Below are positions 24,935-58,329 of a stretch of DNA of 64,000 bases, piece by piece. A program made the translations under genes and the position numbers. Source of the DNA: Echinometra lucunter (Eukaryota > Echinodermata > Echinoidea > Camarodonta > Echinometridae); NCBI GenBank assembly GCA_029962745.1, contig CM057158.1, positions 685,464-749,463 on the forward strand. Reading direction: 5' to 3'. Under the pieces are notes generated by a model. The model worked only from the letters and a program-made list of their open reading frames with translations, searched no databases and had not been told where the DNA came from. Each line of letters opens with the position of its first letter. The first letter of the stretch is position 1.

Positions 24935-25461
24935 ATGTTTCCCATTGAAAAGTAAATTATAAATGTACTGCATATAGGTGTAGGTCTAAATTTCTGGTAT
25001 AAGATTTTTGAGAAGAGGAAAAAAAAACAAACCTCTGCTTGAGACTGTTTTTAAAAAATAGATTTGATCAGAATTATTTTGGTGATTTCGTAGCCAATTT
25101 TTTTTTTTTTCAGATATTTTTATGAGGGATGCTATCTGAAATGCTAAAGCTATGTAAATCACTTTCTTCTCCCATACATTTGCTTTAATTTTTAATGCTT
25201 TTTATTTGAATTTCAATTAGACTGATTAGTTGACACTTCTACGACAAATTTTACTCAAGGCTCCACACTATTTTAATTGACAGAGGGTGCGGATTGAAAT
25301 TCTGGGTTCTGTGCATGTATGTATGTAGTGAGCCCTGTTGTCCAATTTTGGGGGTCCGGACCTAAGTTTTAGGGGCCCTTTGTCCCGGCTTTACTTATGG
25401 GAACTCTCCGTCACTTTGAATTCCATAGATGACTACCATTGCTGTGAAGATTAAATAAAGG

Positions 25462-46722
<21,261 letters not shown>

Positions 46723-47600
46723 TAGCATAGAAAACATCAGAGCTTCATGGTGATACATACTCAGACACATCATAGCTTGGTAGCAGAACTGAGTGGAGAG
46801 TGCCACTGATATGTCAGCAAAGAAAACATCAGAGCTTTATGGTGATATGTACTCAGACACGTCATAGCTTGGGAGCAGAGCTGAGAGAAGGGTGCCACTG
46901 ATAGCATAGAAAACATCAAAGCTTTTTGGTGATACGTACTCAGACACATCACAACTTTGTAGTGGAGAGTGTCACTGATATAATAGCTTAGATTCTACAA
47001 AGCAACTTATTTGGAAGTCCCATGATGATTCCTCACACAGACCTTTCACTATGTGGTAGCAGAGTTTAGTGGAGAGTGCCTTTGATGTCAACACATAGAC
47101 CCTCCAAAGCAAGCTAGCACACTTTATTTGGAAGTTCCACTGATGATATACTCACACATACCTTTCATAGTGTGGTAACAGAGTACATTGGAGAGTTCCT
47201 ATGATGTCAACTTATACTGCTAGAACCTACAAAGCAAGCTAGCACAGTTTATTAGGAAGTCCCACGGATGATATCCTCATACAGACCTTTCACATTGTGG
47301 TAGCAGAGCTCCGTAGAGAGAGGCCCAAATTCACACAAGAAAGTTTAAACCATGGGATGGTTTAAACCCCCTCAGGTTTTTCAAGTGTTTGTGCGCAAAG
47401 AATCTGGTCCAGATATGTGTTTTCTTTAAGTGCGCACATGAGCAATGTGTGCTTATTCACATTTATTTTAGGATGTTTATGGCAGTTCAAACCGCACCTA
47501 TGGTGTAAACCTCCCTTGTGAATCTGGGCCATAGACCCTACAGAACGTGGTAGCACATTTCATGTGGAAATACCACTTTATGATATGAAAATGAACAAGC
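46723..47600 (+). repeat. tandem copies of the CEP192 last-exon end, forming 3'UTR
   Basis: The 3' end of the final coding exon (aaaacatcaaagcttcatgg ... gtggagagtgccactga) is followed by copies ending near 46809, 46901 and 46980, each including a TGA at the same place. Beyond these, longer and more decayed units continue to about 47600 (tttggaagtcccatgatgat; acctttcacattgtggtagc). All copies lie after the stop codon and so are 3'UTR or downstream sequence. The element at 47321-47531 has inserted into the array. Confidence 0.85.
47321..47531. mobile_element. MITE-like element, GGCCCAAATTCACA ends
   Basis: aggcccaaattcacacaaga at the left is inverse to cttgtgaatctgggccat at the right. It is about 210 bp and contains a short ggtttaaacc-type palindrome near the left end (aaaccatgggatggttt). 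Confidence 0.8.
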
Positions 47601-47664
47601 TATCATAGCCAAGTAGCTTAAGTGAATGCATAAAGGTTCTTTTTATTCAATGCTGTGATACACA

Positions 47665-47840
47665 AATACTCCCCCGGGAGGACAACTCCCCCGGGGACTG
47701 AGAGAGTTGTCCTTGGGGAGTTGTCATCCGGAAAAGGTGTCCTCCGGGGAGAGTTGCCCTCGAGGGAGCTGTCCTCCAGGGGAGCTGTGCTTTAGGGAGA
47801 GTTGTCGGATGGGAATCGTATATGGGGGGAGTTGTCCTAG
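47665..47840. repeat. GC-rich minisatellite (GGGGAGTTGTCCTCC-like)
   Basis: Seven or so degenerate units of about 18-25 bp around ggggagttgtcctcc, with inverted units at the left edge (ggaggacaactccccc). Its composition differs sharply from the surrounding AT-rich DNA. Confidence 0.75.
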
Positions 47841-48872
47841 AACCAAATACATGACATGTAACTACCTGGACAATTACACCATGTACTTCAACCTCTCAGA
47901 TCACTATCTCTGCACAGATATCCAGCTTGGATAGATTATTCATTTGCTTTCAGAATAATAAGGGAGTCAGTAATCATGGGAAATTAGTCTCGCTTTGGTC
48001 GTGGACATTTCGGGCAAATGTGTTTATTATTCTACAACCAATTTGTAGCCCATAGTATAAGCAAGTATTCTTAAATGGAAATTGCAGTCAACATGCCACC
48101 AATTTGTAGTGGAAGTGGAATGAAATAATTAACATAAAGATATGTGCTTTCAAAGACAGATGAATATACATTCAGTTATTTATCACAGCTGCACTGCCAA
48201 TGCTTAAAAAAAAAAAAAACTATTTGATCTTAAAGTGGGAAGTATGGGTAATCTAAGCCAGATTTTAGTTAGCTGTCTGATCTTTAGATACAGTAGGAGT
48301 AATTTCCTTCCTGCTAAATCACAAGCATAGACTATACACAGTATTCATTGTGCAGTTAGAGTAGAAGAAATTGCTTAAACAGTACCAGATTATGGATGCA
48401 AACTTTGGATATTTGTGAAAATATGAGAAAGGTGCTGACATGGGTACGGTGCTTGATTACTTGGTTTCTCAAGTTATGTCTCAAGAATTGAATTTAAGGT
48501 CCTAATTGTCATAATCTGATATTTTCAAATATTTTGCTTTTCACCAAAGGTGTTCTTCAAATTAAAAATTTCTTTCCTGGGAAGAAAGCACGGGAGAGGG
48601 GGGGGGGGGCTATTTGAAAACCCTCATATCTGCAACATGTGCTGTTTTAGTAACTTGTACTAAGAACAACTTGCATTAAAGATAAAATATTGAGTGACTT
48701 GCAGGTAGTGATCTAAGTTTCTCTGGGGCATTATGTGAGTTCACAGAAAACAAACCACCTTTAAATATGTATATAGGTTTTGAATAGCAAAGTCTGTCCA
48801 AAATATCTATTCAGATTTGCTTGCACTTCCTTACAGTGCAGGCAGACCAAATCCTAACCATGATTAAAGGAT

Positions 48873-49031
48873 GTACTGGTGAACCTTGTTATAACAAACT
48901 CCCCCGGACCAAGGAAATTACCTCTTTATATCAAACAGTAAAATACAAAGAAGTGGTATTGGCAAAATTACCTTGTTATAACCAGAGTTTGTTATAACAA
49001 TGTTCTTTATAATGAGGTTCCACTGTACTGG
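48873..49031. mobile_element. MITE-like element, GAACCTTGTTATAACAAAC ends
   Basis: gtactggtgaaccttgttat at the left is inverse to ataatgaggttccactgtac at the right. The interior also has mirrored gttataacaa pieces. Ends of the type cagtggaacctcgttataac are common in animal DNA-transposon derivatives. Confidence 0.75.
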
Positions 49032-51060
49032 TATTTTCTGCTTTCCATTTTTCCAAACTTACAATTTTTTTATCTTGAGGGCAGAAGTATGTTTCTTGTA
49101 TGACATATATGTTATACCCTTATCACTCTGATGTGATCTGTTGGGTTGTTCTGTATGCGACTTGCTGAAGAAATTTGAGTTCTGATCATTTGATTACAAT
49201 GTGAAAGAAACTACTTCTAGGAAATCGAGGAAGGTTGATAAAGCAGTGAATAACAATTGTTATGTACCCTGAAATTGTTAAATCATCACAATGATAAGAA
49301 ATCAACTCAGTCTTGTTGAAAAGTGCATGAACTGCACACAGAAGTGGGTACATGGGACTACACACAAATGTTTTGGAAACTAAAGGCTGAACACTCCAGC
49401 TGTTTTTTGTCATATTTTTATTTTCAATTACATGAGGTCATTTGAAGAGTAATCCGTGTCACGGGATATTTGTTCTGTGATATTATTCCACACTGACGTC
49501 AAAAGACCGAGAAAGCTCACAAAGTTTATTTCACCTCCTCTCAGAACTAAAGCTTCCCTCTAATATTTGAAAGTGGATCTTTCAAATAAAGGCTGCATTT
49601 AAAAAAAAACTAATTCATTACTCCTTAGAGTAGGTATATACTTGGTTATGTCAGATCAGATATCACTGTTTGGAAACGATATATCCAGCGACTTCTTTCT
49701 TCTCACTATATATGTCATATAAAGTTAAATTTCAGTAATCAATTCTTGTTGAGTTGCTATTAAAAAGCCTAAATATTTTGCTCATGTACAGTCTGTATGA
49801 TATGTTTATAATGAAATAGCTTCTATTCATGAAAGTGCAATAAAAAGTGTCTTCCCAAAGAAGATAAAAACAGAATGAGAAGTTTGTGGTCTTCGTAAAG
49901 ATTAAAGATGTTTCCTTTTTTTGCAATAAGTATATGGTACTGTCCTTTGTTTGCTAGTGGAATGTAGTAACCTTTATGTATTATACTCATGAAATTATCC
50001 CTATCTGAGATCTTTCTAAGTGGGGGAACATAAACAAGTATCCACATTATTTTTTGGGCATGCCTGTTATTGCTAATTACATGTAGATACATGAAAGGTG
50101 CTTATTGATTGGTCAGATGCAGAGCTTTGATGAAAGGCCACTGTTGTGTTTGTTACTAGATATCTCTAAACTACCTAATGAAGACACTGTGACCAAAAAG
50201 TGACCTAATTTGAACTGATGATGTATGAATCTTGATGTCAGTGAAGGTTGTACAGTATTCTATAATATTTGCATGTGTTTCATATTTTAGTTTGAAATGA
50301 AATATCTCTAGTGGTATAAACAGTACGAAAAATTCACCGAGTTACAATTTTAATGTGAAATTTCATTGCTTAAAGATAGTTTGAGAAAAAAATGATGTTT
50401 TGATGAGTGTGTCATTATTCCATTTTTTATAATGATGATATTAAATATGTTGCACTAATTGTGTGTTTAATGTCTAGATGTGTCTTTATGCCTTGTCCAT
50501 CATTTTTTCTGAAATACTCATTTTCATGTCCACCAGTTTCATCTCCATGTGTTTTTGAATATTGATATGCAGAAAAATTCCCAAAAGTGAAAAAGAAATA
50601 TCAAGAAGTGATTTCAACACTGATAAACCTAGCAAAAATACCATTTTGTTTCTGTTTAATTTAAAAAATGAAACATTTAATTACAGCTGTGTCATTGAAT
50701 TGACATATTTTCTGCAACTAAAGTTATATTATGTCTCTGATATAAATTGTTGTTATCTGTTTATTTTGTGAATTATGGTCTTTTCTATTCCTACTTGCAA
50801 AGAAATTGTGTGTTGTGGTTGTATTTGGCATTTTGTATTCATACTTACATCTAGTTTGTTGATTTTTGTAAGTTTTTTTTTGTGAAAGAAAAGATATTTG
50901 TGTAAAAAAGCTTAACTCTATTTACAAAGATATTTATAATTGCTTTGCATAAAAAAAAAGAAACTATTATACTTTGGGTTCATTTTGCTTGTCTGATAAG
51001 ACAGTGGTTTGTGCCATTTGAATAAATTGCAGATAAATGAAATAAATTCAACTTTCGCAG
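49032..51060 (+). other. AT-rich stretch, possible continuation of CEP192 3'UTR
   Basis: No exon or clear repeat is seen. Candidate polyadenylation signals on the plus strand include AATAAA near 49577 and a cluster near 51020-51055 (tgaataaattgc, gaaataaattcaac). Which one the CEP192 transcript uses cannot be told from sequence alone. Confidence 0.3.
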
Positions 51061-51853
51061 CATACTATAGTATTTCTATTGTTTTATTTGAAACATATGT
51101 AATGTATATATAAATCGAGGTGAACTAGATATGATTAAATGATAAATCATGTTTTACTCCCAAGGATTAATTTCCCCTTTTCTTAAAAAAAAGGAGCTTT
51201 TTAAAGGGCTTATAGTTCACATCTAGAAGAACATACAATTAATAACAGGTGCATGTATATGTACAACATCATGATAAGGCATTTGAAGGCAGTCCACTAT
51301 AACATCAAGTTGACATTATTGTAAGCATATATATAAGATAAATAGAAAGTTTTAGAGAAATGAACAACAGAATACAAGTTTCAAAATTCATACTAGTAAC
51401 TTTCATCCTTTACCAGATCCTTCTCAAAATTTTATTTACATAGAAGTGTTACATGTCTGTATTGTTTCTCTATTTTTTTTTTCTACTTTTGTGAGAACCT
51501 CAACTTAAGTTTGCTGTGTACATCTCCTTTAATAATGCTACAGGTTTATCAACCAAGTCACTGCCTGTTCCTTTTTTCATTAACCATCGTTGCTACAAAG
51601 AATGTACACTTTCATTTTCAGTATGTACATCGGGCCCGAATCTCTAAAACATGACGGGGAATACACTGAGTAGTGATGAAAGATGTCTTGTTCGGAAGCC
51701 AGTAATAATTTCCCAAGAGAGTACTATCGTTAACTTCTTGTCATGATGAAGGATATAATTTTATTTTCTAGATCCTTTTACAACGGGGGCGGGGGAAGGA
51801 GAGGGCAATAGGGATGCTATTGACTTTTGATTGGATCGTATATCATTAGTAGA

Positions 51854-51890
<37 letters not shown>

Positions 51891-52147
51891 GAATGCGGAA
51901 TGCTTCTCTGCTTGGAGAGTATTTACTATCTCCCCTCTATTGCGGCATGTTTTTTCATCTTGAAGCATTGCATTTGAATATACTAGTAAATAATATCAGA
52001 TAATATTCTGTCTGCTAGGAAGATTTTTAACTGAGTAAGGTCATTAAAGTGAACAGTGAATACACGTCTTTAAGACTGCACAAAATCCCCAATACTATTT
52101 CATTTATAACATTTTGGTAGAAGTTGCAATATTGACAGATAAATGGC
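51061..52147. other. convergent intergenic gap between CEP192 and the receptor gene
   Basis: The stretch is AT-rich and holds a long poly-G tract. A minus-strand AATAAA near 51760-51766 could end the receptor transcript about 390 bp after its stop codon. No other gene is seen. Confidence 0.35.
51855..51887. repeat. 33-base poly-G homopolymer
   Basis: An uninterrupted run of 33 G, the longest homopolymer in the window. It is prone to length error and could form G-quadruplex structure. Confidence 0.9.
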
Positions 52148-53570
52148 TCACGATGCGAAGAGGGCGCCAGTCATGATAGAGAGAAGCACGACAGTGACGA
52201 CCATACCACCAAGATCGAACAGACGAAAGTATCGACGCCTACGTTCGTTCAGCATTTCCTGCAAAGATGAATTTTAAAAGGGGGGAGTGCGGGAGGGGCA
52301 TGAATTTAGTCATATTCAAATCATTATCTTTATTATGTTTAATTTCTTGGACTTTGCCCATATTCCTCTCTCAACTTTATGCTTTCCACTTCTTTTCCTT
52401 CTCTTTCTTTATCTTCCTGTCCTTTTTTTTTTGTCTTTGTACATCACTTTTTCCTTGTCATTCAAGGGTGAGGGATGCCCCCCTCTTATGTTGGATAATC
52501 CACTGGGAATAAGATGATAATAATAATAATAATATTCTGGATTTATATAGCGCCTAATACATCTCCAAGAGAGTCTCTAAGCGCTTTACAGAAATATTAT
52601 TACCCCGGTCATCGGATTCAGGCTTGCCCGCATACAATGTATGCACCTTCTCCACTCCCTAGGGAGCATTCCAGCCAGGCACCTTTTGCAGGCGCGCACA
52701 ATGCTAAACAAATCACAATGACTTTTGCATCCTACCGGGTACCCACTTAACACCTGGGTGGAGAGTGGCAAATGTAGATTCATATCTTGCCAAAGGACAT
52801 TAGTGCCGCGCCGGGATTTGAACTCGGACCACGAGATCTACAGTCCGGTGACATATCCACTAGACCACGACACCTCTACACATCTGATACATATCAGAGG
52901 AGGAGATCCAATCCACTTTCTTAATAAACTTACTTTTAAAAAAGTAATATCGAACGGATATTATCATTCTCTTACCTCTGCGCTGGTTGGAGTATCAATG
53001 CCTTTCTGCATACTTAGTCTGGGATACAGACCATGACAAACCGCTAACAGTACCGTGATCATTGCAGTCATGAGTAGTCCAAAGACTAAGAATCGTCCAA
53101 GGTTCGTTGACGTGTACGAAGGCACCGTGGTACTCAACCACGCTGATATGATGACGAGGGAGACGAAGATAAACCCAGCGAAGACAATTCGTTCACCAGA
53201 TGATGGAGGTGCGATAACGAATACAATCAAGATCTTGACAGAAGAAAGCGAGAGAATGGTTGGCGAAATCACTGTTACAAATTTCTGTCGGCAAATTTCC
53301 ATGTAGCCCCCTTCCTGGGCCCAAAATATCTGACTCTACAAGAATTTTTTCTGCATTTTTTTTGATAAACAGAAAACCAATTCATTTTCTAGAGACTCCT
53401 CTCTGCAGAGTCTGCATCAATGATTTCTTCTACTGACTCGTGTGTAAGATGTTCTCATGTTTTAACTCTAAAAGGCATCAACTGTTTATGTACTCCCAAG
53501 TACATATATAGGGATGGACCCAAGACAGTCAATTAGACTATTATACCTTACTATCAAGGCCGTACGCAGA

Positions 53571-53601
<31 letters not shown>

Positions 53602-55420
53602 CAAGACTATATCTTCAATATTTGATTGAGGGGGCACGCAAGCGAGGGAGCGAAGCATTTTTTAAAAATTGAACGATCTGGTGCACATTTTGGGGGAAAT
53701 TTGGTAAAATTCTCAATAAAAGGTAAGGAAAAAATAGAAAAAAAGTAGGGTTTCGAAAATTTCTATGGGGCAACTGCCCCCTGCCCCCTATGTGCGTACG
53801 GCCATGCTTACCATCCATGTTGCTATGACAGCAGAAGCGATCAAACTATCAGGCTGTCGTCTGCGTAGAATAACTGAGACTGTGATATCTTCGTATGTCT
53901 CCGGGCAACAGTCATACTTCTTGATATTCTTCGAGAGTGTAGTCTGGACGATGTCCCAGATAGGATTGGGTACGAAGTCCTGTAGATCCAGTTCGGTATC
54001 AGGAGTAGTCAGATAAATCTTAGAGTTATCCTGCATCCAGGCACCCCAAATCAGCGTGCAGTTCTTCAGGGAAAATAAAAAAAAAATCATTTATTCCATC
54101 TATCACTTCTCATGTTCCCTTTTAAAAAGAAATATGCAACAGGAAATTGATATAGAAACATGTTTTCAGTCGATACAAATTTCAAGGGTTTCCAAAGTAA
54201 TATTACTAATACAATTTCAATCAATTAACCAATAAAACCTGAAAAAAAAATCTATTGGTCGATCAGTCAGTCATTTGGTTAGAGCAGGTTTCCCTGCGTA
54301 ATACAGTCCGTCGGTTAACCGCCAATAATAAAGCGCTTAATGTACACATTGTCAGGTTGATGGTCACTATTCAGTTAATCAATCAGTCAATACTAGTATT
54401 TGATCGATCCTTTATCATTTATATAGTCAATCAATCATTGAATCAATTAATCAGTCTCCCGATCCAGTCGGCCGAGCGGTAAAAAGAAGAATTCTTATAT
54501 AAGTCGGTTAATCACTCAATATGTACATCTAAAACCGTGAGCTAAAGATAATCTATCAATTATTCTACCTGAACATCGTAAGGATATTTGCTGAGGTCCA
54601 TCCTGCACGATGATTTGATGTTAATAGGTACAATGTGATACACAGTACCGTCTGAATATGCCATAGCGTGGACATTTGACAACGTCTCTCTCTCTGCAAC
54701 GCTGTGTCGTATAATAATCAAAGATTGGAATAGTTGGACAATGATAACAAATGAATGTTTGTATATCGGGAGCCTAATTCGGTCTTGCTTTCCTCATTCT
54801 AGTAAAACTAGAGAAGGCATTTCGTTCCTGTATTTTGGCAACGTTCACTATGAGACTGAACCATAATTTTACTACCAAAATAACAATTTCATTATACATA
54901 ATGAGCTGGAATAGAATTTGAAAAAAAAAGAAGAAGTAATAAAAATGTAAAGAAGAAGATCATTCTTCATAACAGAAAAGCAAAGTAAACGAGTAGCATA
55001 ATCATGGAACTATTCTTCTAATAAACTGACCTATTGTAAAGTATAATGTCGGGTTTCCATATTTGCCATGCAGGGATACGAACAACTTTGATTCCAACAT
55101 ACGCTGATGCATTCCATGACAGTCGACGATCTGTCCATAGCTGGGAAAAACAGAATCATTCAGATATCTATCAAAATCAAGAGCATTCTTTCATACGAGA
55201 TACTTTTTTCATCTAAGATGAACGATGCGACATCATTAAATTCTTAGACCTTTAAGAAAATTATATTCATTAATATAGAGAATTCTACCTTATTCTGCGA
55301 CTGTTATCACATGTAGGTGTTACCCAAATTACTGTTACAAACATACCAGTTTCTGCCAGGCAACTGCTGAAAATGTTCCCTCAAATTCATCCTGCAAACA
55401 GGGGAGATTTAGAAAAAGAG

Positions 55421-55505
<85 letters not shown>

Positions 55506-58329
55506 TAGTTATTGATCATGACAAATATATCAAAAATTAAAACTTTCTCAATACGAATCAGTTGAAATAAGATAAGATAAATCAAATGAATTGAAATTAA
55601 AAATGAGATTATCATCAATAAGTTTCAAATGAATAGTTGAAACGTAATAATCAATGGCATGAAAACACTCCATTTAAACTGCCCATCATTATCTTGTTAA
55701 TCAATCTTAGCAATGCAATGACGTAGCCCCTGGAGCTTTGTCCCCTTTCTCACTGCAAAGGGGAAAGGCCTAGGAGACAAACAAAGATAATAGAGAAAAA
55801 ATGAGAGAAATGGAAAGAGAATGGAAAGAGAAAGAGAAAGAGAAGAAAAAGAGAGGGAGAAGGGAAGAAGAAGAAGACGAGGAGTACAGGATCCATCTCC
55901 CTTTTCAAGATCCTTTCTCTGTCATTACCTAGAAAGAAGTATCAGCCCAGTGACTTGACCCATTCATACCATGATCCTGTTGCAATACTTCGCTTTTAAA
56001 TACGATTCTTAAGGTTGCAGAAATTTATTGTTTTTATAATAATTAGTAAACGTTAAATTTATGAAAAAGGTAATATTAAAGTGACACATACCAACTTAGT
56101 AATACTTTGAAGGATAAGACCTATCTCGACTTCAGTAGAATTGTCGTGTGAGGGCGGGTTATGGTTGTTATAAGATTCTAGTAGGGTCGATGTCAGGGCG
56201 TCATAAGGTCCTTGTTGATTCCAACCTGTGGATTAAACAGTCATAATTATAGAAATAATGAACAGGTTGTATCTGGATAATGTTAGAACAGTCAATGAAA
56301 ACTTATGGATATGCCCACTCCCCCTTCCCCTAACTGAAAAGGGGGAAAATCGAAGAGACGATGGAACCCCCCCCCCCCCATGATGTTAGTTACTTTGCTT
56401 GTCCAAGCACACCATTTATCAGGGATTCATAATTAGTTCTTTCAATCTTTTCTCAAGAATTTTTTTCATTTCCTTACATTCTTATGAGAAGAAATCATTT
56501 TTCATAACTGAACTCAATATTTCCTGTAAAGTTGGATATCTTCCAACTCACATCGTCAAATATAGATTATGACTCACTCGTAGCAACGCTTTTGAAACTG
56601 AAGCATGAGGAAGGGGCTCTCTTCAAGGTTATTTTTTCAATTTCTCTCAGAGGCGGAAACTGCTCATAGTTATAAACTACAGAAATTTAAGATATCTCTC
56701 ATGAAATCTTTGGCTTATTTTCATACACCTGAGACTTGCCTTCTCAATATAGAGAATTATTAGAGACAATTTTCCCTCTACAAGGAAAGTACCGTGCTCT
56801 ATGTAGGAAAGAATTATGACGTTCGTAAAGTAGCTGATCTAATCAAGCAATGTAACTATGGCAACTGTCATCTAAACAAAAGCAGATATAACTATCATCT
56901 TGAAGGCGATTATTCTATCCCTCGTACAAAGCTTTTAAGCCCGGCGCACACTGCACGATCTGACTGTCATCCAATTTTGGAAAAAAAAATTGTTATAGCA
57001 TTAGATATGAACATTCAAACATGTAAAATCTTCATTATGAAACTTTCGAAAAGTCTTGTGAACACTAAAATCGAAATTCCGGGCTATTGCGAGCCTCCCT
57101 GTAGGAATAAAAGCGAATTCAATTCCGAATCGTGGTAACGTCATAGCAATCGTGCGATCGGCTAAGATTTGAAGCCGATTTGGCCTTTACTGCGACCACA
57201 AGGCTTGCAGTTAACAAAAATTTCGATTTAAGTATTCGTATCATTATTCCGAACTTCAAAATAATAAGATAATTTGTCTTTTTTAAACTTTCATATTTAA
57301 TGCAAAATGCCATTTGTTCGAAAATTGGGTTGCAGTCGGATTGTATAATGTGCGCCGGACTTTAGAGGTGTAAGAGTGATGGCTAAACTAACTCGAACTA
57401 TAACAAAATTTTTTGTTTTCTAATTTAACATGTTTAAATGAATTCATGCCCTGGGATATAGCTTGCCGAACCTGTAACTATTTGCATGTAATGATCAGAA
57501 GAGAGAATCTTTAAATGTCTTAAATTACGTAAAATCTGTTGTAAAATATGGAGGAATCGGCAAATTTGAGAGCGATAGATGAAAAGATGAACGTCTTTAA
57601 ATCCAAATACATTTTCCTCAACGCGTGCATGGCTGAGTAAAGTGAGCTAGGTAGTGATACGCGCGGGAAGTTAGGAATATTATGAGGAAGTTATTGATCA
57701 TAATATGAGCTGGAAAGACAATTCCATCGATGAATAATAGATCTTAAGTCCTCTTACAAAATGTAAAAGAACACACTATATAGGTAAAAAAATTGAGGGC
57801 ACTTTACAACGAAGCGAGACGAAAAGTAGAAATGTTGTGGTCCAGTGGATAAGCCTCCGGACTTTGAACCACAAGGTACGGGGTTCGAATCCCTGCCGCA
57901 GCACTAATGTCCTTTGGCAAGACATTAATCTACATTTGCCACACTCGACCCAGGTGAGGTAAATGGGTACCTGGCAGGAATCAATTCCTTGAAATGCTTG
58001 TGCGCTATAAAAGGCTGCCGGGCTAAAGCCAGGGTAATGATATACAAAGTCCTTTGGAAGCGCATGGAGACGTTAGACAATAACGTGATATGCGCTATAC
58101 AAGAACGGAATATTATTATTATTAAAGTGATTAAAGGAAAGGAACAATCAGAAGAGGATAAATTGAATATTGACCTGAAGAAAGCATATTTGGCAGAGGT
58201 TAAAAAAGTAATGAAACGATGAGCAACTTAGAACATTCATATCTCTTTAATTAATGGCAATTAATCATTACCTTGGGCGTCTGTTACTGCAGTGCAGGAA
58301 AAGATGAGAAATAGGAGAAGCGTCATCAT
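52148..58329 (-). CDS. nicotinic acetylcholine receptor-like alpha-type subunit, eight exons
   Basis: Minus-strand exons are 58329-58272, 56225-56092, 55391-55347, 55140-55031, 54701-54569, 54063-53812, 53284-52976 (or from 53314) and 52258-52148. Phases agree throughout, giving about 383 or 393 residues. A signal peptide ([19 protein letters not shown]) leads a Cys-loop ligand-binding domain. Loop D Trp76, [10 protein letters not shown] (loop A, Tyr114), the Cys-loop Cys148-x13-Cys162, Trp169 (loop B) and YDCCPETY (Tyr210, Cys212/213, Tyr217, loop C) are all intact. This is the alpha-subunit signature for acetylcholine. M1 ([20 protein letters not shown]), M2 after GER, M3 and a last-exon M4 follow. 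It would act as a plasma-membrane cation channel subunit. Oddities are an all-hydrophobic M2 pore face, a very short M3-M4 loop and an unusual join before M1. Confidence 0.92.
52514..52876 (-). mobile_element. tRNA-derived SINE
   Basis: On the minus strand the head begins gtgtcgtggtctagtggata (A box) and contains gagttcaaatcccggc, a near-consensus B box. A body with cctttggcaagatatgaatc and tgggtacccggta follows, then gcgctatataaatcc and a (TTA)n tail near 52515-52535. It lies in the last intron of the receptor gene. The same family is seen at 57836 and, as a fragment, at 13095. Confidence 0.85.
53561..53808. mobile_element. inverted-repeat element, GGCCGTACGCA ends, beside an exon
   Basis: The left end is ggccgtacgcagattttttt and the right end, reverse-complemented, is ggccgtacgcacatagg. 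The interior has poly-G and a gcaagcgagggagcgaagca block. The right terminus starts only a few bases inside the intron after the receptor exon ending at 53812, overlapping the extended donor (gtaagcatggcc). Confidence 0.75.
55424..55506. repeat. (GA)n followed by poly-G
   Basis: About 70 bp of GA repeat passes into a run of G. It lies immediately upstream, in the sense of transcription, of the 45-nt receptor exon at 55391-55347, whose acceptor is about 30 bp away. Confidence 0.95.
56936..57365. mobile_element. inverted-repeat element, AAGYCCGGCGCACA ends
   Basis: aagcccggcgcacactgcac ... catccaattttgg at the left is inverse to aaattgggttgcagtcggat ... gtgcgccggactttag at the right. The inverted ends are about 50 bp in a 430-bp element. 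It lies in the first intron of the receptor gene. The 114-residue plus-strand frame overlapping it is not supported. Confidence 0.8.
57836..58127 (+). mobile_element. tRNA-derived SINE with (ATT)n tail
   Basis: The head gtggtccagtggataagcct (A box) and ggggttcgaatccctgccgc (perfect B box, GGTTCGAATCC) is followed by a body (ctttggcaagacattaatct, aaatgggtacctggcagg, gcgctatacaagaacgg). The tail is attattattatta. It is the most complete of three SINE copies and lies in the first intron of the receptor gene on the opposite strand. The head is not a functional tRNA gene, since it runs straight into the SINE body. Confidence 0.88.

Noticed and set aside
56794..57138. 114-residue plus-strand frame
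   Set aside because: Overlaps an inverted-repeat element in a receptor intron, with no family similarity seen.
57836..57906. tRNA gene-like segment with A and B boxes
   Set aside because: It is the head of a SINE: it continues into the SINE body and (ATT)n tail, and related copies occur at 52514 and 13095.
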